A stretch of 64,000 bases of DNA from [Pasteurella] aerogenes (GCA_900637275.1 LR134362.1:2193473-2257472); one strand, 5' to 3'. Shown: positions 8,284 through 17,459, numbered from the stretch's first letter. The notes: generated from the sequence alone by a model not told the origin. Numbers and translations: made by a program.

Positions 8284-10044
8284 ATGGCTGGTCTTATTCC
8301 ACGATCTTTTATCGATGATATTCTTGCCAGAACGGATATTGTTGAATTAATTAATAGTCGTGTAAAACTCAAAAAAGCAGGGCGTGATTACCAAGCCTGC
8401 TGTCCGTTTCATCATGAAAAAACACCATCGTTTACGGTGAGTCAAAAAAAACAGTTTTATCATTGCTTTGGCTGCCATGCGCACGGAAATGCTATTTCAT
8501 TTTTGATGGAATATGACAAGTTGGAATATGTGGAAGCGATTGAAGAATTGGCGCTGATGCACGGGTTGGAAATTCCTTACGAAAAATCACCGCACTTTGA
8601 TGGATCTTTCGCGAAAAATAGCAAAAATAAGCGCAATTTATATGAATTAATGCAAGAAGTTGCGCAGTTTTATCAGCAACAATTATCACAGCACATTCCG
8701 CCACAGCATTATTTGCAACAGCGCGGGCTATCGCCAGAGATTATTCAGCGCTTTCAAATCGGTTTTGTACCGAATACCTCTAATGCCGTGTTGCGAAAAT
8801 TTGGCACTAATGCCGAATTACAACAAAAGCTCTTTGATGCAGGGATGTTATCGCGCAATGATCGTGGCGATGTTTATGATCGTTTTCGCCATCGCATTAT
8901 GTTTCCGATTCGAGATCGGCGTGGACGTTATATTGCCTTTGGTGGGCGAGTGTTGGGCGATGAAAAACCGAAATATTTGAACTCGCCGGAATGTATGATT
9001 TATCACAAGGGCAATGAATTGTATGGTTTGTTTGAAGCATTGCAGGTCAACGATAGTCCGGAGATGTTGTTGGTAGTGGAAGGCTATATGGATGTGGTGG
9101 CGCTGGCACAATTCGGAGTGGATTATGCGGTGGCATCTTTGGGAACCGCCACAACGCCAGAACAAATTCAGGTCGCTTTTCGTGCTACAGAACAAATCGT
9201 GTGTTGTTATGATGCGGATCGTGCTGGGCGTGATGCGGCATGGCGTGCGTTAGAAAATGCTTTGCCTTATTTGGAGGACGGACGTCAGTTGAAATTTATT
9301 TTTTTGCCGGATGGTGAAGATCCGGACACGTTTATTCGGCAATATGGTAAAGCGGCGTTCGAAGATTATTTGAAAAATGCACAATCGTTAAGTGATTTTT
9401 TATTTGCAACCCTCAGTGCGCAAGTGGATTTTTCTTCGCCAGAGGGGAAAACCAAATTAGCGGCGTTGGCGGTACCGATCATTAAAAAAGTGCCGGGCGA
9501 GATGTTGCGTTTGTCATTGCGCAATATATTGGCGCAAAAATTAGGGATTTTTGATCAATCGCAATTAGATCATCTTATCCCACAAACCGCTGAGCAGGTT
9601 CGTGTGGTGGAGAAGAAAAAATCTGAGGTGAAACGCACGCCGATGCGGGTACTGATTGCGTTGTTGCTGCAAAATCCGCATTTAAGCCAGCTGGTGCCGA
9701 ATTTGGCACCATTGCGAGTGTTAAACGAGCCGGGGCTAGATTTGTTAGAAAAACTGACCGCACTTTGTCAGCAAAAAGTGGGGATTACTACGGGGCAAAT
9801 TTTGGAATATTGGCGCGACGATAAAGAATATGGCGCTCCCCTTGAAATTCTGGCAGTTTGGGATCATCTAATTGATGATGACAAAATTGAAGATACATTT
9901 CGTGAAACGCTGAAATATTTTTATCTTCAATTAATTGACAAAAATATTGAAAGGTTGATTGCTAAAGAGCGTGCTGAAGGACTGGAGCTAAACGAAAAGC
10001 AAGAATTGGCTCAATTATTGATGAAAAAACAGCAAAATAAATAG
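8284..10044 (+). CDS. dnaG: DNA primase
   Basis: A 586-residue primase that makes RNA primers for replication. The N-terminal CHC2 zinc finger is visible (CPFHHEKTPSF with the second CFGC pair, residues ~40-64). The TOPRIM core includes VVEGYMDVVAL near 265 and the acidic metal site CYDADRAGRDAA near 306. The C-terminal ~150 residues are the helicase (DnaB)-interacting domain. It is slightly shorter than the E. coli protein, normal for Pasteurellaceae. It is the second gene of the rpsU-dnaG-rpoD operon. Confidence 0.96.
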   Translation: MAGLIPRSFIDDILARTDIVELINSRVKLKKAGRDYQACCPFHHEKTPSFTVSQKKQFYHCFGCHAHGNAISFLMEYDKLEYVEAIEELALMHGLEIPYEKSPHFDGSFAKNSKNKRNLYELMQEVAQFYQQQLSQHIPPQHYLQQRGLSPEIIQRFQIGFVPNTSNAVLRKFGTNAELQQKLFDAGMLSRNDRGDVYDRFRHRIMFPIRDRRGRYIAFGGRVLGDEKPKYLNSPECMIYHKGNELYGLFEALQVNDSPEMLLVVEGYMDVVALAQFGVDYAVASLGTATTPEQIQVAFRATEQIVCCYDADRAGRDAAWRALENALPYLEDGRQLKFIFLPDGEDPDTFIRQYGKAAFEDYLKNAQSLSDFLFATLSAQVDFSSPEGKTKLAALAVPIIKKVPGEMLRLSLRNILAQKLGIFDQSQLDHLIPQTAEQVRVVEKKKSEVKRTPMRVLIALLLQNPHLSQLVPNLAPLRVLNEPGLDLLEKLTALCQQKVGITTGQILEYWRDDKEYGAPLEILAVWDHLIDDDKIEDTFRETLKYFYLQLIDKNIERLIAKERAEGLELNEKQELAQLLMKKQQNK

Positions 10045-10119
10045 TTAATCAACGTTAACAATGGTAAAATCAGGCGTATTTTATCTTCCACAAAATTATG
10101 AATCAAGGCGGATATTTGT

Positions 10120-11988
10120 ATGGAGCAAAACCAACAATCTCAATTGAAATTGTTAATCGCACAAGGTAAAGAGCAAGGTTATTTGACTTATGCGGAAGTA
10201 AACGACCATCTCCCAGAGGAGCTGGTTGATACGGATCAGATCGAAGACATTATTCAGATGATCAATGATATGGGGATTCAAGTGCTTGAATCTGCCCCTG
10301 ATGCGGATGATTTAATGTTAAATGAAGCGATCACCGATGAGGATGTGGTTGAAGAAGCAACGCAAGTGTTGTCCAGTGTAGAAGCCGAATTAGGAAGAAC
10401 GACCGATCCTGTGCGGATGTATATGCGCGAAATGGGGAGCGTTGAGCTTTTAACGCGTGAAGGCGAAATTGATATTGCAAAACGTATTGAAGAAGGTATT
10501 AACGAGGTTCAAAGTGGTGTTGCTGCTTATCCTGAAGCACTAAATTATTTGTTAGAGCAATATGATTTAGTAGAAGAAGGTGGTATGCGTTTGGCGGATT
10601 TGATTACCGGCTTTGTCGATCCTAATGCGGTGAGCGATACGGATATTGATGAGCTGGAGAAAGTGCTTTCCGAAGATGAAGATGAGGAAGACGTCGGCGA
10701 TATTGATTTGGAAGATGACGAAGAAGAGGAAGAAGAAAGCGAGGAGGAAAGCGCTAATGATTCTGATTCAGATAATTCTGTGGATCCGGAAGTGGCACGT
10801 GAGAAATTTGCCGAATTAAGATTACAGCACCAAAAAACCCTAGAAGCCATTCAAAAACATGGTAGAAATAAAAAAGCGGCGAAAGATCAAATTCAAATTT
10901 TAGCAGATATTTTTACGCAATTCCGTTTGGTACCAAAACAATTTGATACGCTTGTGCTTTCTATGCGCGAGATGATGAAACGTGTTCGTAGCCAAGAGCG
11001 TACAATTCAAAAAATGATGGTGGATAATGCCAAAATGCCAAAATCTACCTTCCAAAAAGAGTTTATCGGGCATGAAACCACTGATGCGTGGCTATTAAAA
11101 GCTTTATCCGCAGGTAAATCTTGGTCGGATAAAATTGCGCAATATGAAGATCAAATTCGCCAATGCATCGAGAATTTAATCCAAATTGAACAGGATACGG
11201 GGTTAACGGTTCAGCAAATTCGTGATATTTGCGAACGTGTTTCGCAAGGCGAATTAAAAGCCCGTCGTGCCAAAAAAGAAATGGTGGAAGCAAACTTACG
11301 TTTGGTGATTTCTATTGCGAAAAAATATACCAACCGTGGTTTACAATTTTTGGATTTAATCCAAGAGGGAAATATCGGCTTGATGAAAGCGGTGGATAAA
11401 TTTGAATATCGTCGTGGTTATAAATTCTCTACTTATGCGACTTGGTGGATTCGTCAAGCAATTACGCGTTCTATTGCGGATCAAGCAAGAACGATCCGTA
11501 TTCCGGTGCATATGATTGAAACCATTAATAAATTAAATCGTATTTCCCGCCAGATGTTACAAGAAATGGGGCGCGAGGCTTCTCCGGAAGAATTGGCAGA
11601 ACGTATGGGAATGCCGGAAGATAAAATCCGTAAAGTATTGAAAATCGCCAAAGAACCGATTTCAATGGAAACGCCGATTGGTGATGATGATGATTCTCAC
11701 TTGGGGGATTTTATCGAAGACAGCACGCTTGAATTGCCATTAGATTCAGCAACCGCACAAAGTTTAAAAGCGGTAACTCACGAAGTATTAGAAGGTTTAA
11801 CACCTCGTGAGGCAAAAGTGTTACGTATGCGTTTCGGTATTGATATGAATACGGATCACACCTTGGAAGAAGTGGGTAAACAATTTGATGTAACGCGTGA
11901 ACGTATTCGTCAAATTGAAGCCAAAGCACTGCGTAAATTGCGTCACCCAAGTCGTTCCGAACCGCTAAGAAGTTTCTTGGATGAATAA
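10120..11988 (+). CDS. rpoD: RNA polymerase sigma factor RpoD (sigma-70)
   Basis: The 622-residue housekeeping sigma factor. Region 1.1 is at the N-terminus. Region 1.2 (TDPVRMYMREMG) is near 94-106. A non-conserved, highly acidic insert lies around 180-222. Regions 2.1-2.4 include FSTYATWWIRQAI and SIADQARTIRIPVH. The region 4.2 helix-turn-helix is TLEEVGKQFDVTRERIRQ near the end. The acidic insert also creates a meaningless antisense open frame. Third gene of the operon. Confidence 0.97.
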   Translation: MEQNQQSQLKLLIAQGKEQGYLTYAEVNDHLPEELVDTDQIEDIIQMINDMGIQVLESAPDADDLMLNEAITDEDVVEEATQVLSSVEAELGRTTDPVRMYMREMGSVELLTREGEIDIAKRIEEGINEVQSGVAAYPEALNYLLEQYDLVEEGGMRLADLITGFVDPNAVSDTDIDELEKVLSEDEDEEDVGDIDLEDDEEEEEESEEESANDSDSDNSVDPEVAREKFAELRLQHQKTLEAIQKHGRNKKAAKDQIQILADIFTQFRLVPKQFDTLVLSMREMMKRVRSQERTIQKMMVDNAKMPKSTFQKEFIGHETTDAWLLKALSAGKSWSDKIAQYEDQIRQCIENLIQIEQDTGLTVQQIRDICERVSQGELKARRAKKEMVEANLRLVISIAKKYTNRGLQFLDLIQEGNIGLMKAVDKFEYRRGYKFSTYATWWIRQAITRSIADQARTIRIPVHMIETINKLNRISRQMLQEMGREASPEELAERMGMPEDKIRKVLKIAKEPISMETPIGDDDDSHLGDFIEDSTLELPLDSATAQSLKAVTHEVLEGLTPREAKVLRMRFGIDMNTDHTLEEVGKQFDVTRERIRQIEAKALRKLRHPSRSEPLRSFLDE

Positions 11989-11990
11989 TT

Positions 11991-12027
11991 AAATTCGGTC
12001 GGCGATAGTGAAATCGCTGACCAAATT
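11991..12027 (+). terminator. Probable rpoD terminator
   Basis: A long imperfect stem AAATT-GGTC-GCGAT / ATCGC-GACC-AATTT lies directly after the rpoD stop and before the tRNA promoter. The T-tract is short, so it may be only partly effective. Confidence 0.5.
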
Positions 12028-12050
12028 TCCAACAGACAACCGTTGTAATA

Positions 12051-12079
12051 TAGACTTTATTTACATATTTCTCTATAAT
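12051..12079 (+). promoter_or_regulatory. Promoter of the tRNA gene
   Basis: A perfect -10 TATAAT (12074-12079) lies 17 bases from TAGACT (12051-12056), a weak -35. Transcription would start about 8 bases before the tRNA acceptor stem. The tRNA can thus be expressed independently of rpoD. Confidence 0.65.
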
Positions 12080-12094
12080 CCCAACGTTCTCACC

Positions 12095-12171
12095 GCCCCC
12101 ATAGCTCAGTCGGTCAGAGCAGTCGACTCATAATCGATTGGTCACAGGTTCAAGTCCTGTTGGGGGCACCA
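12095..12171 (+). tRNA. ileX: tRNA-Ile2 (anticodon CAU, lysidine type)
   Basis: A complete 77-nt cloverleaf with encoded CCA: acceptor GCCCCCA/TGGGGGC, D-arm GCTC/GAGC, anticodon loop CTCATAA, and T-arm ACAGG/CCTGT with loop TTCAAGT. The CAU anticodon would suggest Met. However, the anticodon-stem/variable-loop sequence (TCGACTCATAATCGA-TTGGTC) and T-loop resemble the E. coli ileX product, and ileX also sits close to rpoD in E. coli. The C34 would be changed to lysidine by TilS to read AUA. Elongator tRNA-Met is the alternative. Confidence 0.8.
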
Positions 12172-12559
12172 AATTATCTTTTTTCTTCTTCCGTTATCAT
12201 TCGTCAATCTTCAAGTACCATCGGTATAAGGCAATTTGCCTAGTTATACTTTACTGTCTAAGATAATATGAAATTTCAACGAGTTATCGTCCTAGCCTCT
12301 TTTATTAACGAAGAAAATGAATAATTCACATATTCTGAAAAATGTAGATTGTTGTACTGTTAAATTTCTTAATTGGTCACAGAACGATTGGTGCGTATCT
12401 TTGATATTTGGCTGTTTTTTTGTGCTGGTAGTGGATGGCTAAAATTACTTCAAGACTTATAACTGTTTATATAATAGTCAGCGTGCTTTAATGCTATTAG
12501 CTTTTTACTTAATCATTGTGATGGGCAGATCATGATTTATTATACCCTAATGATATCTC
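12172..12559. other. Gene-free stretch between tRNA and tracrRNA, possibly decayed coding DNA
   Basis: No intact gene is visible. Short hydrophobic reading segments in shifting + frames look like scraps of a membrane protein. One is near 12374-12442, ending in a run of F, V and L before TAA. Another is near 12486-12536, read as a leucine/isoleucine-rich stretch before TGA. A short ATG frame of 18 codons begins near 12269. This may be the remains of a gene displaced when the CRISPR locus entered next to the tRNA, but I cannot name it. Confidence 0.3.
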
Positions 12560-12672
12560 TAAAAAATGATGCCCCTTGTAACCGAAATTACAAGGGGCAG
12601 AGCATTGCGGTCAATTCTTTTCAGAAAAGCCTTATTGTAGCAACGTTTCTCATTTCGCAGTGCAACAATATG
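12560..12672 (-). ncRNA. tracrRNA of the type II-C CRISPR system
   Basis: Read on the minus strand, positions 12669-12634 form a 36-nt anti-repeat that matches the CRISPR repeat complement except for a few bases around the central bulge. It is followed by the AATAAGGC linker, a short TTTTCTGAAAAG-type hairpin and a final strong stem GCCCCTTGTAA / TTACAAGGGGC (12598-12571) that ends in ATCATTTTTT. This order matches the tracrRNAs of Neisseria and P. multocida Cas9. The RNA pairs with crRNA repeats and loads Cas9. The 5' end is inferred from the promoter, the 3' end from the terminator hairpin. Confidence 0.93.
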
Positions 12673-12678
12673 TGACCT

Positions 12679-12707
12679 ATTCTACAAATCTGAAGAAAAT
12701 CTGTCAA
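12679..12707 (-). promoter_or_regulatory. tracrRNA promoter
   Basis: On the minus strand TTGACA (12707-12702), exactly 17 bases, then TAGAAT (12684-12679): a near-consensus sigma-70 promoter. It places the tracrRNA start at about 12672, a few bases before the anti-repeat. It is divergent from cas9, whose start codon is at 12771. Confidence 0.85.
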
Positions 12708-12770
12708 TATATCCTTTAAATTGTGGTAAAAATAACGGTATTACTTCATTTTGTTAAAAGGATTATTCAA

Positions 12771-15700
12771 ATGAAACCATTAAATTATATTTTAGGTTTA
12801 GATTTAGGTATCGCTTCTGTGGGTTGGGCAGTGGTTGAAATAGATCAAAATGAATTCCCGATTCGTTTAATTGATGTTGGGGTAAGAACCTTTGAACGAG
12901 CTGAAGTGCCTAAAACAGGGGATTCTCTTGCCCTTGCTCGCCGTTTGGCAAGAAGTAGCAGACGGTTGGTCAGACGTAGAGCCGTTCGTTTACTTAAAGC
13001 TAAGCGTTTATTAAAACAAGAAGGGATTTTGCAAGCGGACGATTTCCACTCTTCCCATTTAAAACCGTTGCCGAATAATCCTTGGGAACTGCGTGTTAAG
13101 GGATTGAACCACTTATTAGATCGTAAAGAATGGGCGGCGGTATTATTACATTTGTTAAAACATCGTGGCTATTTATCTCAACGTAAAAATGAAAGTAAAA
13201 CTGACAATAAAGAACTGGGTGCATTGTTAAAAGGGGTTAGTGAAAACCGCCAGTTATTGCAAACTCAAGCGTTTTCTACTCCAGCTGAAATTGCGATTAA
13301 AAAGTTTCAACAAGAAGAAGGGCATATCCGTAATCAGCGTGGGGCTTACAGCCACACTTTTGATCGTAACGACTTACTGGCAGAACTTCGTTTATTGTTC
13401 CAAAAACAACGTGAATTCAACAATCCTTATACTTCTCAATCTCTTGAGCAAGCCATCGCAGAATTGTTAATGTGGCAAAAACCTGCATTATCCGGCGAGG
13501 CTATTTTAAAAATGTTAGGGAAATGCACCTTCGAACCAACCGAATATAAAGCCCCGAAAAACAGTTATAGTGCGGAATATTTTGTATGGCTGACTAAGCT
13601 CAATAACTTACGCATTTTAGAAAATGGTTCAGAGCGTGGGCTAACAGCGGAAGAGCGTCAATTATTGATAAATCAACCTTTTGAGAAAGCAAAATTTACT
13701 TATGCTCAAGCACGGAAATTGTTGGGATTATCAGATTTAGCGATTTTTAAAGGGGTTCGTTACGGCAAAGATAATGCAGAAAGTGCAACTTTAATGGAAA
13801 TGAAGGCTTGGCATGCCATTCGTAAAGCCTTAGAAAGTAATGGCTTGAAAACCGAATGGGATGGTTTAAAAACCAAGCCAGAGTTGTTAGATAAAATCGG
13901 TACGGCTTTTTCGATTTATAAAACCGATGAAGAGATTAGCCAATATCTTAATAGCGAGTTATCACCTGCTGTATTAAATGTCCTATTAGAAAATCTTAAT
14001 TTTGATAAATTTATGCAACTTTCTTTGCAAAGTTTAGCCAAAATCCTACCGCTTATGGAACAAGGTTTGCGTTACGATGAAGCCTGTAAACAGGTTTATG
14101 GCGATCACTATGGTAAAAAAGAGCAACTCGAATTGCTTTTCTTACCAAAAATTCCTGTGGAAGACATTCGTAATCCTGTGGTGTTACGTACCTTATCTCA
14201 AGCTCGAAAAGTGATTAACGGGGTGGTTCGTTTATACGGTTCACCAGCTCGTATTCATATTGAAACAGGGAGAGAGGTCGGTAAATCCTATAGCGAACGC
14301 AAAGATATTACCAAGCGTCAGGAAGAAAACCGCAATGAGCGCCAAAGAGCGGTAGAAAAATTTAAAGAATTTTTCCCTAATTTTGTGGGCGAGCCAAAAG
14401 CGAAAGATATTCTTAAAATGCGTCTTTATGAACAACAACACGGTAAATGCTTATATTCAGGCAAAGAGTTAGATTTAAACCGCCTGCTTGAAAAAGGCTA
14501 CGTAGAAATTGATCACGCATTGCCATTCTCTCGGACTTGGGACGATAGTTTTAATAATAAAGTGTTAGTGCTTGCCAATGAAAATCAAAACAAAGGCAAT
14601 CAAACCCCTTACGAGTGGTTAAATGGTAAAGAAAATTCAGAGCGTTGGAAACTATTTCAAGCCTTGGTCAATGGTAGTCGTTTCCCTTACAGCAAAAAAC
14701 AACGGATTTTAACGAAATACCTTGATGAAGAAGGATTTAGAGAGCGTAACTTAAACGATACTTGCTATGTAGCACGTTTTCTGTGCAATTTTATTGAAGA
14801 TAATATGCAATTAATCGGGCAAGGAAAAAAACGAGTATTTGCCTCAAACGGTCAAATTACTGCCCTACTTCGCAGAAGTTGGGGTATTCAAAAAGTGCGT
14901 GAAGATAATGATCGCCATCATGCCGTTGATGCAGTAGTTGTCGCTTGTTCTACTCGTGCATTACAAAAGAAAATTACCGATTATGTGCGTTATAAAGAGA
15001 TGAATGTGTTTACAGGGGAAAAAATCGATCAGGAAACAGGGGAAATTATCCAATTCCATTTCCCTGAACCTTGGAAATTCTTCCGTCAAGAAGTGGAAAT
15101 TCGCGTGTTTAGTGAAACCCCAGCAGAAGATGTCGTTATCGCCTTGCCAGATCGACCGCAAGCAAATCACGAATTTATTCAACCGCTCTTTGTTTCACGC
15201 GCCCCAACACGCAAAATGACGGGGCAAGGGCATATGGAAACCATCAAATCCGCCAAACGTTTAGCCGAAGGATTAAGTGTTTCTCGAGTGCCACTCACTC
15301 AACTGAAATTAAAAGATCTGGAAAATATGGTTAATCGAGAACGTGAAAAAGCACTTTATGAGGCTTTAAAAGCACGTTTAGAAAAATTTAATAATGATCC
15401 GGCAAAAGCCTTCGCTGAACCTTTCTATAAAAAGGGTGGGCAACAAGTGAAAGCGGTTCGTGTGGAGCAAGTACAAAAATCGGGCGTACTCGTTCGTCAA
15501 GAAAATGGGGTTGCCGATAATGCTTCAATGGTGCGAGTAGATGTCTTTATTAAAGGCGGAAAATATTTCCTTGTTCCGATTTATACTTGGCAAGTGGCAA
15601 AAGGAATTTTGCCGAATAGGGCTGTGGTTGCGAATAAAGACGAAAATGAATGGGAAGAAATGGACGAAAAATCTCAGTTCCAGTTTGCGTTATATCCGAA

Positions 15701-15941
15701 TGATTTAGTAGAAGTGGTGACGAAGAAAGAAAAATTCTTTGGGTATTATTGTGGACTAAATCGCCATACCGGAGGAATTAATATCAGAACACACGATTTA
15801 AATAATAATCAAGGCAAAAAAGGAGTATTTGAAGGGGTTGGCGTTAAAATTGCACTTTCTTTCACAAAATACCAAGTCGATGAACTCGGTAAAAATATTC
15901 GACCTTGTCGTCCAATGAAAAAACGTCCACCTGTTCGTTAA
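12771..15941 (+). CDS. cas9: CRISPR-associated endonuclease Cas9 (type II-C)
   Basis: A 1056-residue effector, the same length as I recall for P. multocida Cas9. RuvC-I LGLDLGIASVGWAV has its catalytic Asp at residue 11. An arginine-rich bridge helix follows (RRLARSSRRLVRRRA, ~60-75). RuvC-II RIHIETGRE has Glu498; the HNH motif VEIDHALPF has His582; RuvC-III DRHHAVDAVVVA has His716/717 and Asp720. All catalytic residues are intact, so both nuclease sites should work. The C-terminal PAM-interacting part ends GKNIRPCRP. I chose ATG 12771, with AAAAGGA upstream, over the in-frame GTG at 12723, which adds 16 non-homologous residues and lies close to the divergent tracrRNA promoter. Confidence 0.97.
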   Translation: MKPLNYILGLDLGIASVGWAVVEIDQNEFPIRLIDVGVRTFERAEVPKTGDSLALARRLARSSRRLVRRRAVRLLKAKRLLKQEGILQADDFHSSHLKPLPNNPWELRVKGLNHLLDRKEWAAVLLHLLKHRGYLSQRKNESKTDNKELGALLKGVSENRQLLQTQAFSTPAEIAIKKFQQEEGHIRNQRGAYSHTFDRNDLLAELRLLFQKQREFNNPYTSQSLEQAIAELLMWQKPALSGEAILKMLGKCTFEPTEYKAPKNSYSAEYFVWLTKLNNLRILENGSERGLTAEERQLLINQPFEKAKFTYAQARKLLGLSDLAIFKGVRYGKDNAESATLMEMKAWHAIRKALESNGLKTEWDGLKTKPELLDKIGTAFSIYKTDEEISQYLNSELSPAVLNVLLENLNFDKFMQLSLQSLAKILPLMEQGLRYDEACKQVYGDHYGKKEQLELLFLPKIPVEDIRNPVVLRTLSQARKVINGVVRLYGSPARIHIETGREVGKSYSERKDITKRQEENRNERQRAVEKFKEFFPNFVGEPKAKDILKMRLYEQQHGKCLYSGKELDLNRLLEKGYVEIDHALPFSRTWDDSFNNKVLVLANENQNKGNQTPYEWLNGKENSERWKLFQALVNGSRFPYSKKQRILTKYLDEEGFRERNLNDTCYVARFLCNFIEDNMQLIGQGKKRVFASNGQITALLRRSWGIQKVREDNDRHHAVDAVVVACSTRALQKKITDYVRYKEMNVFTGEKIDQETGEIIQFHFPEPWKFFRQEVEIRVFSETPAEDVVIALPDRPQANHEFIQPLFVSRAPTRKMTGQGHMETIKSAKRLAEGLSVSRVPLTQLKLKDLENMVNREREKALYEALKARLEKFNNDPAKAFAEPFYKKGGQQVKAVRVEQVQKSGVLVRQENGVADNASMVRVDVFIKGGKYFLVPIYTWQVAKGILPNRAVVANKDENEWEEMDEKSQFQFALYPNDLVEVVTKKEKFFGYYCGLNRHTGGINIRTHDLNNNQGKKGVFEGVGVKIALSFTKYQVDELGKNIRPCRPMKKRPPVR

Positions 15942-15945
15942 TTTT

Positions 15946-15980
15946 AAATCCCTGTTTTTAATGAAAGCAGGGATTTTTTT
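15946..15980 (+). terminator. Terminator-like hairpin between cas9 and cas1
   Basis: A perfect stem AAATCCCTG / CAGGGATTT with a 13-base loop is followed by a T-run. It sits in the 57-base gap between cas9 and cas1. It should reduce read-through into the adaptation genes, giving Cas9 in excess over Cas1-Cas2. Confidence 0.8.
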
Positions 15981-15998
15981 CAATTCAAGGAGAAGGCT

Positions 15999-16913
15999 AT
16001 GAGCTGGCGAAGTATTTTAATCAGTAACGGCGGAAAATTATCCTTAAAACGTAAACAGATGTTAATCCAACAAGAAGAGCAGGAATTTACCGTTCCCCTT
16101 GAAGATATTGCTATTATCGTGGTGGAAAGTCGGGAAACGGTAATCACAATTCCGCTACTATCAGCCTTTGCTCAACAAGGTATTACGCTACTTAGTTGTG
16201 ATGAGCAATTTTTGCCTTGCGGACAGTGGTTGCCGTTCGCTCAATATCATCGCCAATTAAAAACACTTAAACTACAACTTGAAGCAAGCCAACCGCAGAA
16301 AAAACAACTTTGGCAAAAGATTGTGCAGCAAAAAATCCGTAACCAAGCCTTTGTGCTTACCCAATCCCATCACCCTAAAGAAGCAAAAAGATTGTATGCA
16401 ATGGCGGGGCTAGTGAAATCAGGCGATAAAGAAAATATAGAGGCACAAGCCGCTCAACTCTATTTTCAAACCGCATTTGGGAAAGATTTTCGTCGTTGGC
16501 AAGAAAACCACATTAACGCCCATTTGAACTATGCTTACACGATATTACGATCAGCAGTGGCAAGGACTCTCGTGCAATATGGTTGGCTACCGGCGTTAGG
16601 ATTGTTTCATCATAATGAACAAAATCCCTTTAATCTCGCGGATGATTTTATTGAACCATTTCGCCCCTTGGTTGATTTAATGGTGTGGCAACTGTGGCAA
16701 GAAAATAAGCTCGATAACGGCTTAAGCCCTGCGACTAAACAACAACTTATTCGTTTATTGCACTATCAAATGAGTATTAATCAACAGACTTTTAGCGTAT
16801 TGGCTACCATAGATCGAGCTGTTGCGTCCTTTCAAAATGCCTTAATGAGTAAAAATGCGGATTTGTTAAAACTTCCTGAAATCTTACCGCTTGAGGAACA
16901 TCGTTATGAGTGA
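15999..16913 (+). CDS. cas1: CRISPR-associated endonuclease Cas1
   Basis: A 304-residue adaptation integrase with the type II Cas1 beginning MSWRSILISNGGKLSLK. Active-site residues are visible: the Glu in the HLNYAYTILRSAV region (helix near 180), the His in GLFHHNEQNPFNLADDF near 205, and the acidic residues in FIEPFRPLVD. With Cas2 it integrates new spacers at the array end. AAGGAGA precedes the ATG. Its 3' end overlaps cas2 by 8 bases, so the two are translationally coupled. Confidence 0.95.
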   Translation: MSWRSILISNGGKLSLKRKQMLIQQEEQEFTVPLEDIAIIVVESRETVITIPLLSAFAQQGITLLSCDEQFLPCGQWLPFAQYHRQLKTLKLQLEASQPQKKQLWQKIVQQKIRNQAFVLTQSHHPKEAKRLYAMAGLVKSGDKENIEAQAAQLYFQTAFGKDFRRWQENHINAHLNYAYTILRSAVARTLVQYGWLPALGLFHHNEQNPFNLADDFIEPFRPLVDLMVWQLWQENKLDNGLSPATKQQLIRLLHYQMSINQQTFSVLATIDRAVASFQNALMSKNADLLKLPEILPLEEHRYE

Positions 16914-17232
16914 GGCAAAATTTATGCGAATGATCGTCTTTTTTGACTTACCTGTCACCACTGCGGCGAAACGTAAAGCCGCCAATCAGTTTCGCCAATT
17001 TTTATTAAAAGATGGCTACCAAATGTTACAGCTTTCTGTTTATGCCCGTATTGTTCGAGGGCGAGATGCGTTAGATAAGCACCATAAAAGACTTTGTGAA
17101 CATTTGCCCGAAGAAGGCTCAATTCGTTGTTTAGAAGTCACCGAAAAACAGTTTGCCAGTATGCAAATTTTATTAGGTGAGTTGAAAGTTCAAGAGAAAA
17201 AAGTGAATGCAAATCAAATGCTACTTTTTTAA
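16906..17232 (+). CDS. cas2: CRISPR-associated protein Cas2
   Basis: A 108-residue Cas2, the structural partner of Cas1 in spacer integration. The ferredoxin-like beginning MRMIVFFDLPVTT carries the conserved Asp after two hydrophobic strands, and QLSVYARIV follows. The ATG at 16906 was chosen: it overlaps the cas1 stop (ATGAGTGA) as is usual, while the upstream in-frame ATG at 16891 lies deeper in cas1. No csn2 or cas4 follows, which defines subtype II-C. Confidence 0.94.
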   Translation: MSEAKFMRMIVFFDLPVTTAAKRKAANQFRQFLLKDGYQMLQLSVYARIVRGRDALDKHHKRLCEHLPEEGSIRCLEVTEKQFASMQILLGELKVQEKKVNANQMLLF

Positions 17233-17459
17233 TAAAAAATATTTAAACGCTAATAACTATGCGATATTTTAAATGCTTATTTTTTAAACAAGTACGCTGT
17301 TTGATTGCTTATTTAATAATCAGTGTTTTTTCTAAATTTACGCAAAAAAATCATTTTAGTATAAATTATAGATAATTTTTACCGCACTTTTTTGCAAAAA
17401 AACTCACTAAACTAACCGCTTATTAAGAGGAAATTACTTGTTTTTTATATAAATAAAAT
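17233..17459. other. AT-rich leader between cas2 and the array
   Basis: About 230 bases without a gene, very A/T-rich, with runs of A and T and one inverted uptake sequence (ACCGCACTT at about 17381). It lies next to the repeats that look newest, so it is the expected site of Cas1-Cas2 integration and plays the role of a leader, although crRNA transcription comes from the opposite side. Confidence 0.6.

Noticed and set aside
10545..10850. Serine-rich frame antisense to rpoD
   Set aside because: Produced by the acidic Glu/Asp repeat of sigma-70 read backwards.
12095..12171. Elongator tRNA-Met
   Set aside because: The CAU anticodon fits, but stem, variable loop and position near rpoD match the lysidine-type tRNA-Ile2 better. 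Not fully excluded.
12723..12770. GTG start 48 bases upstream for cas9
   Set aside because: Adds 16 residues not seen in the family; ATG 12771 has a good ribosome-binding site.
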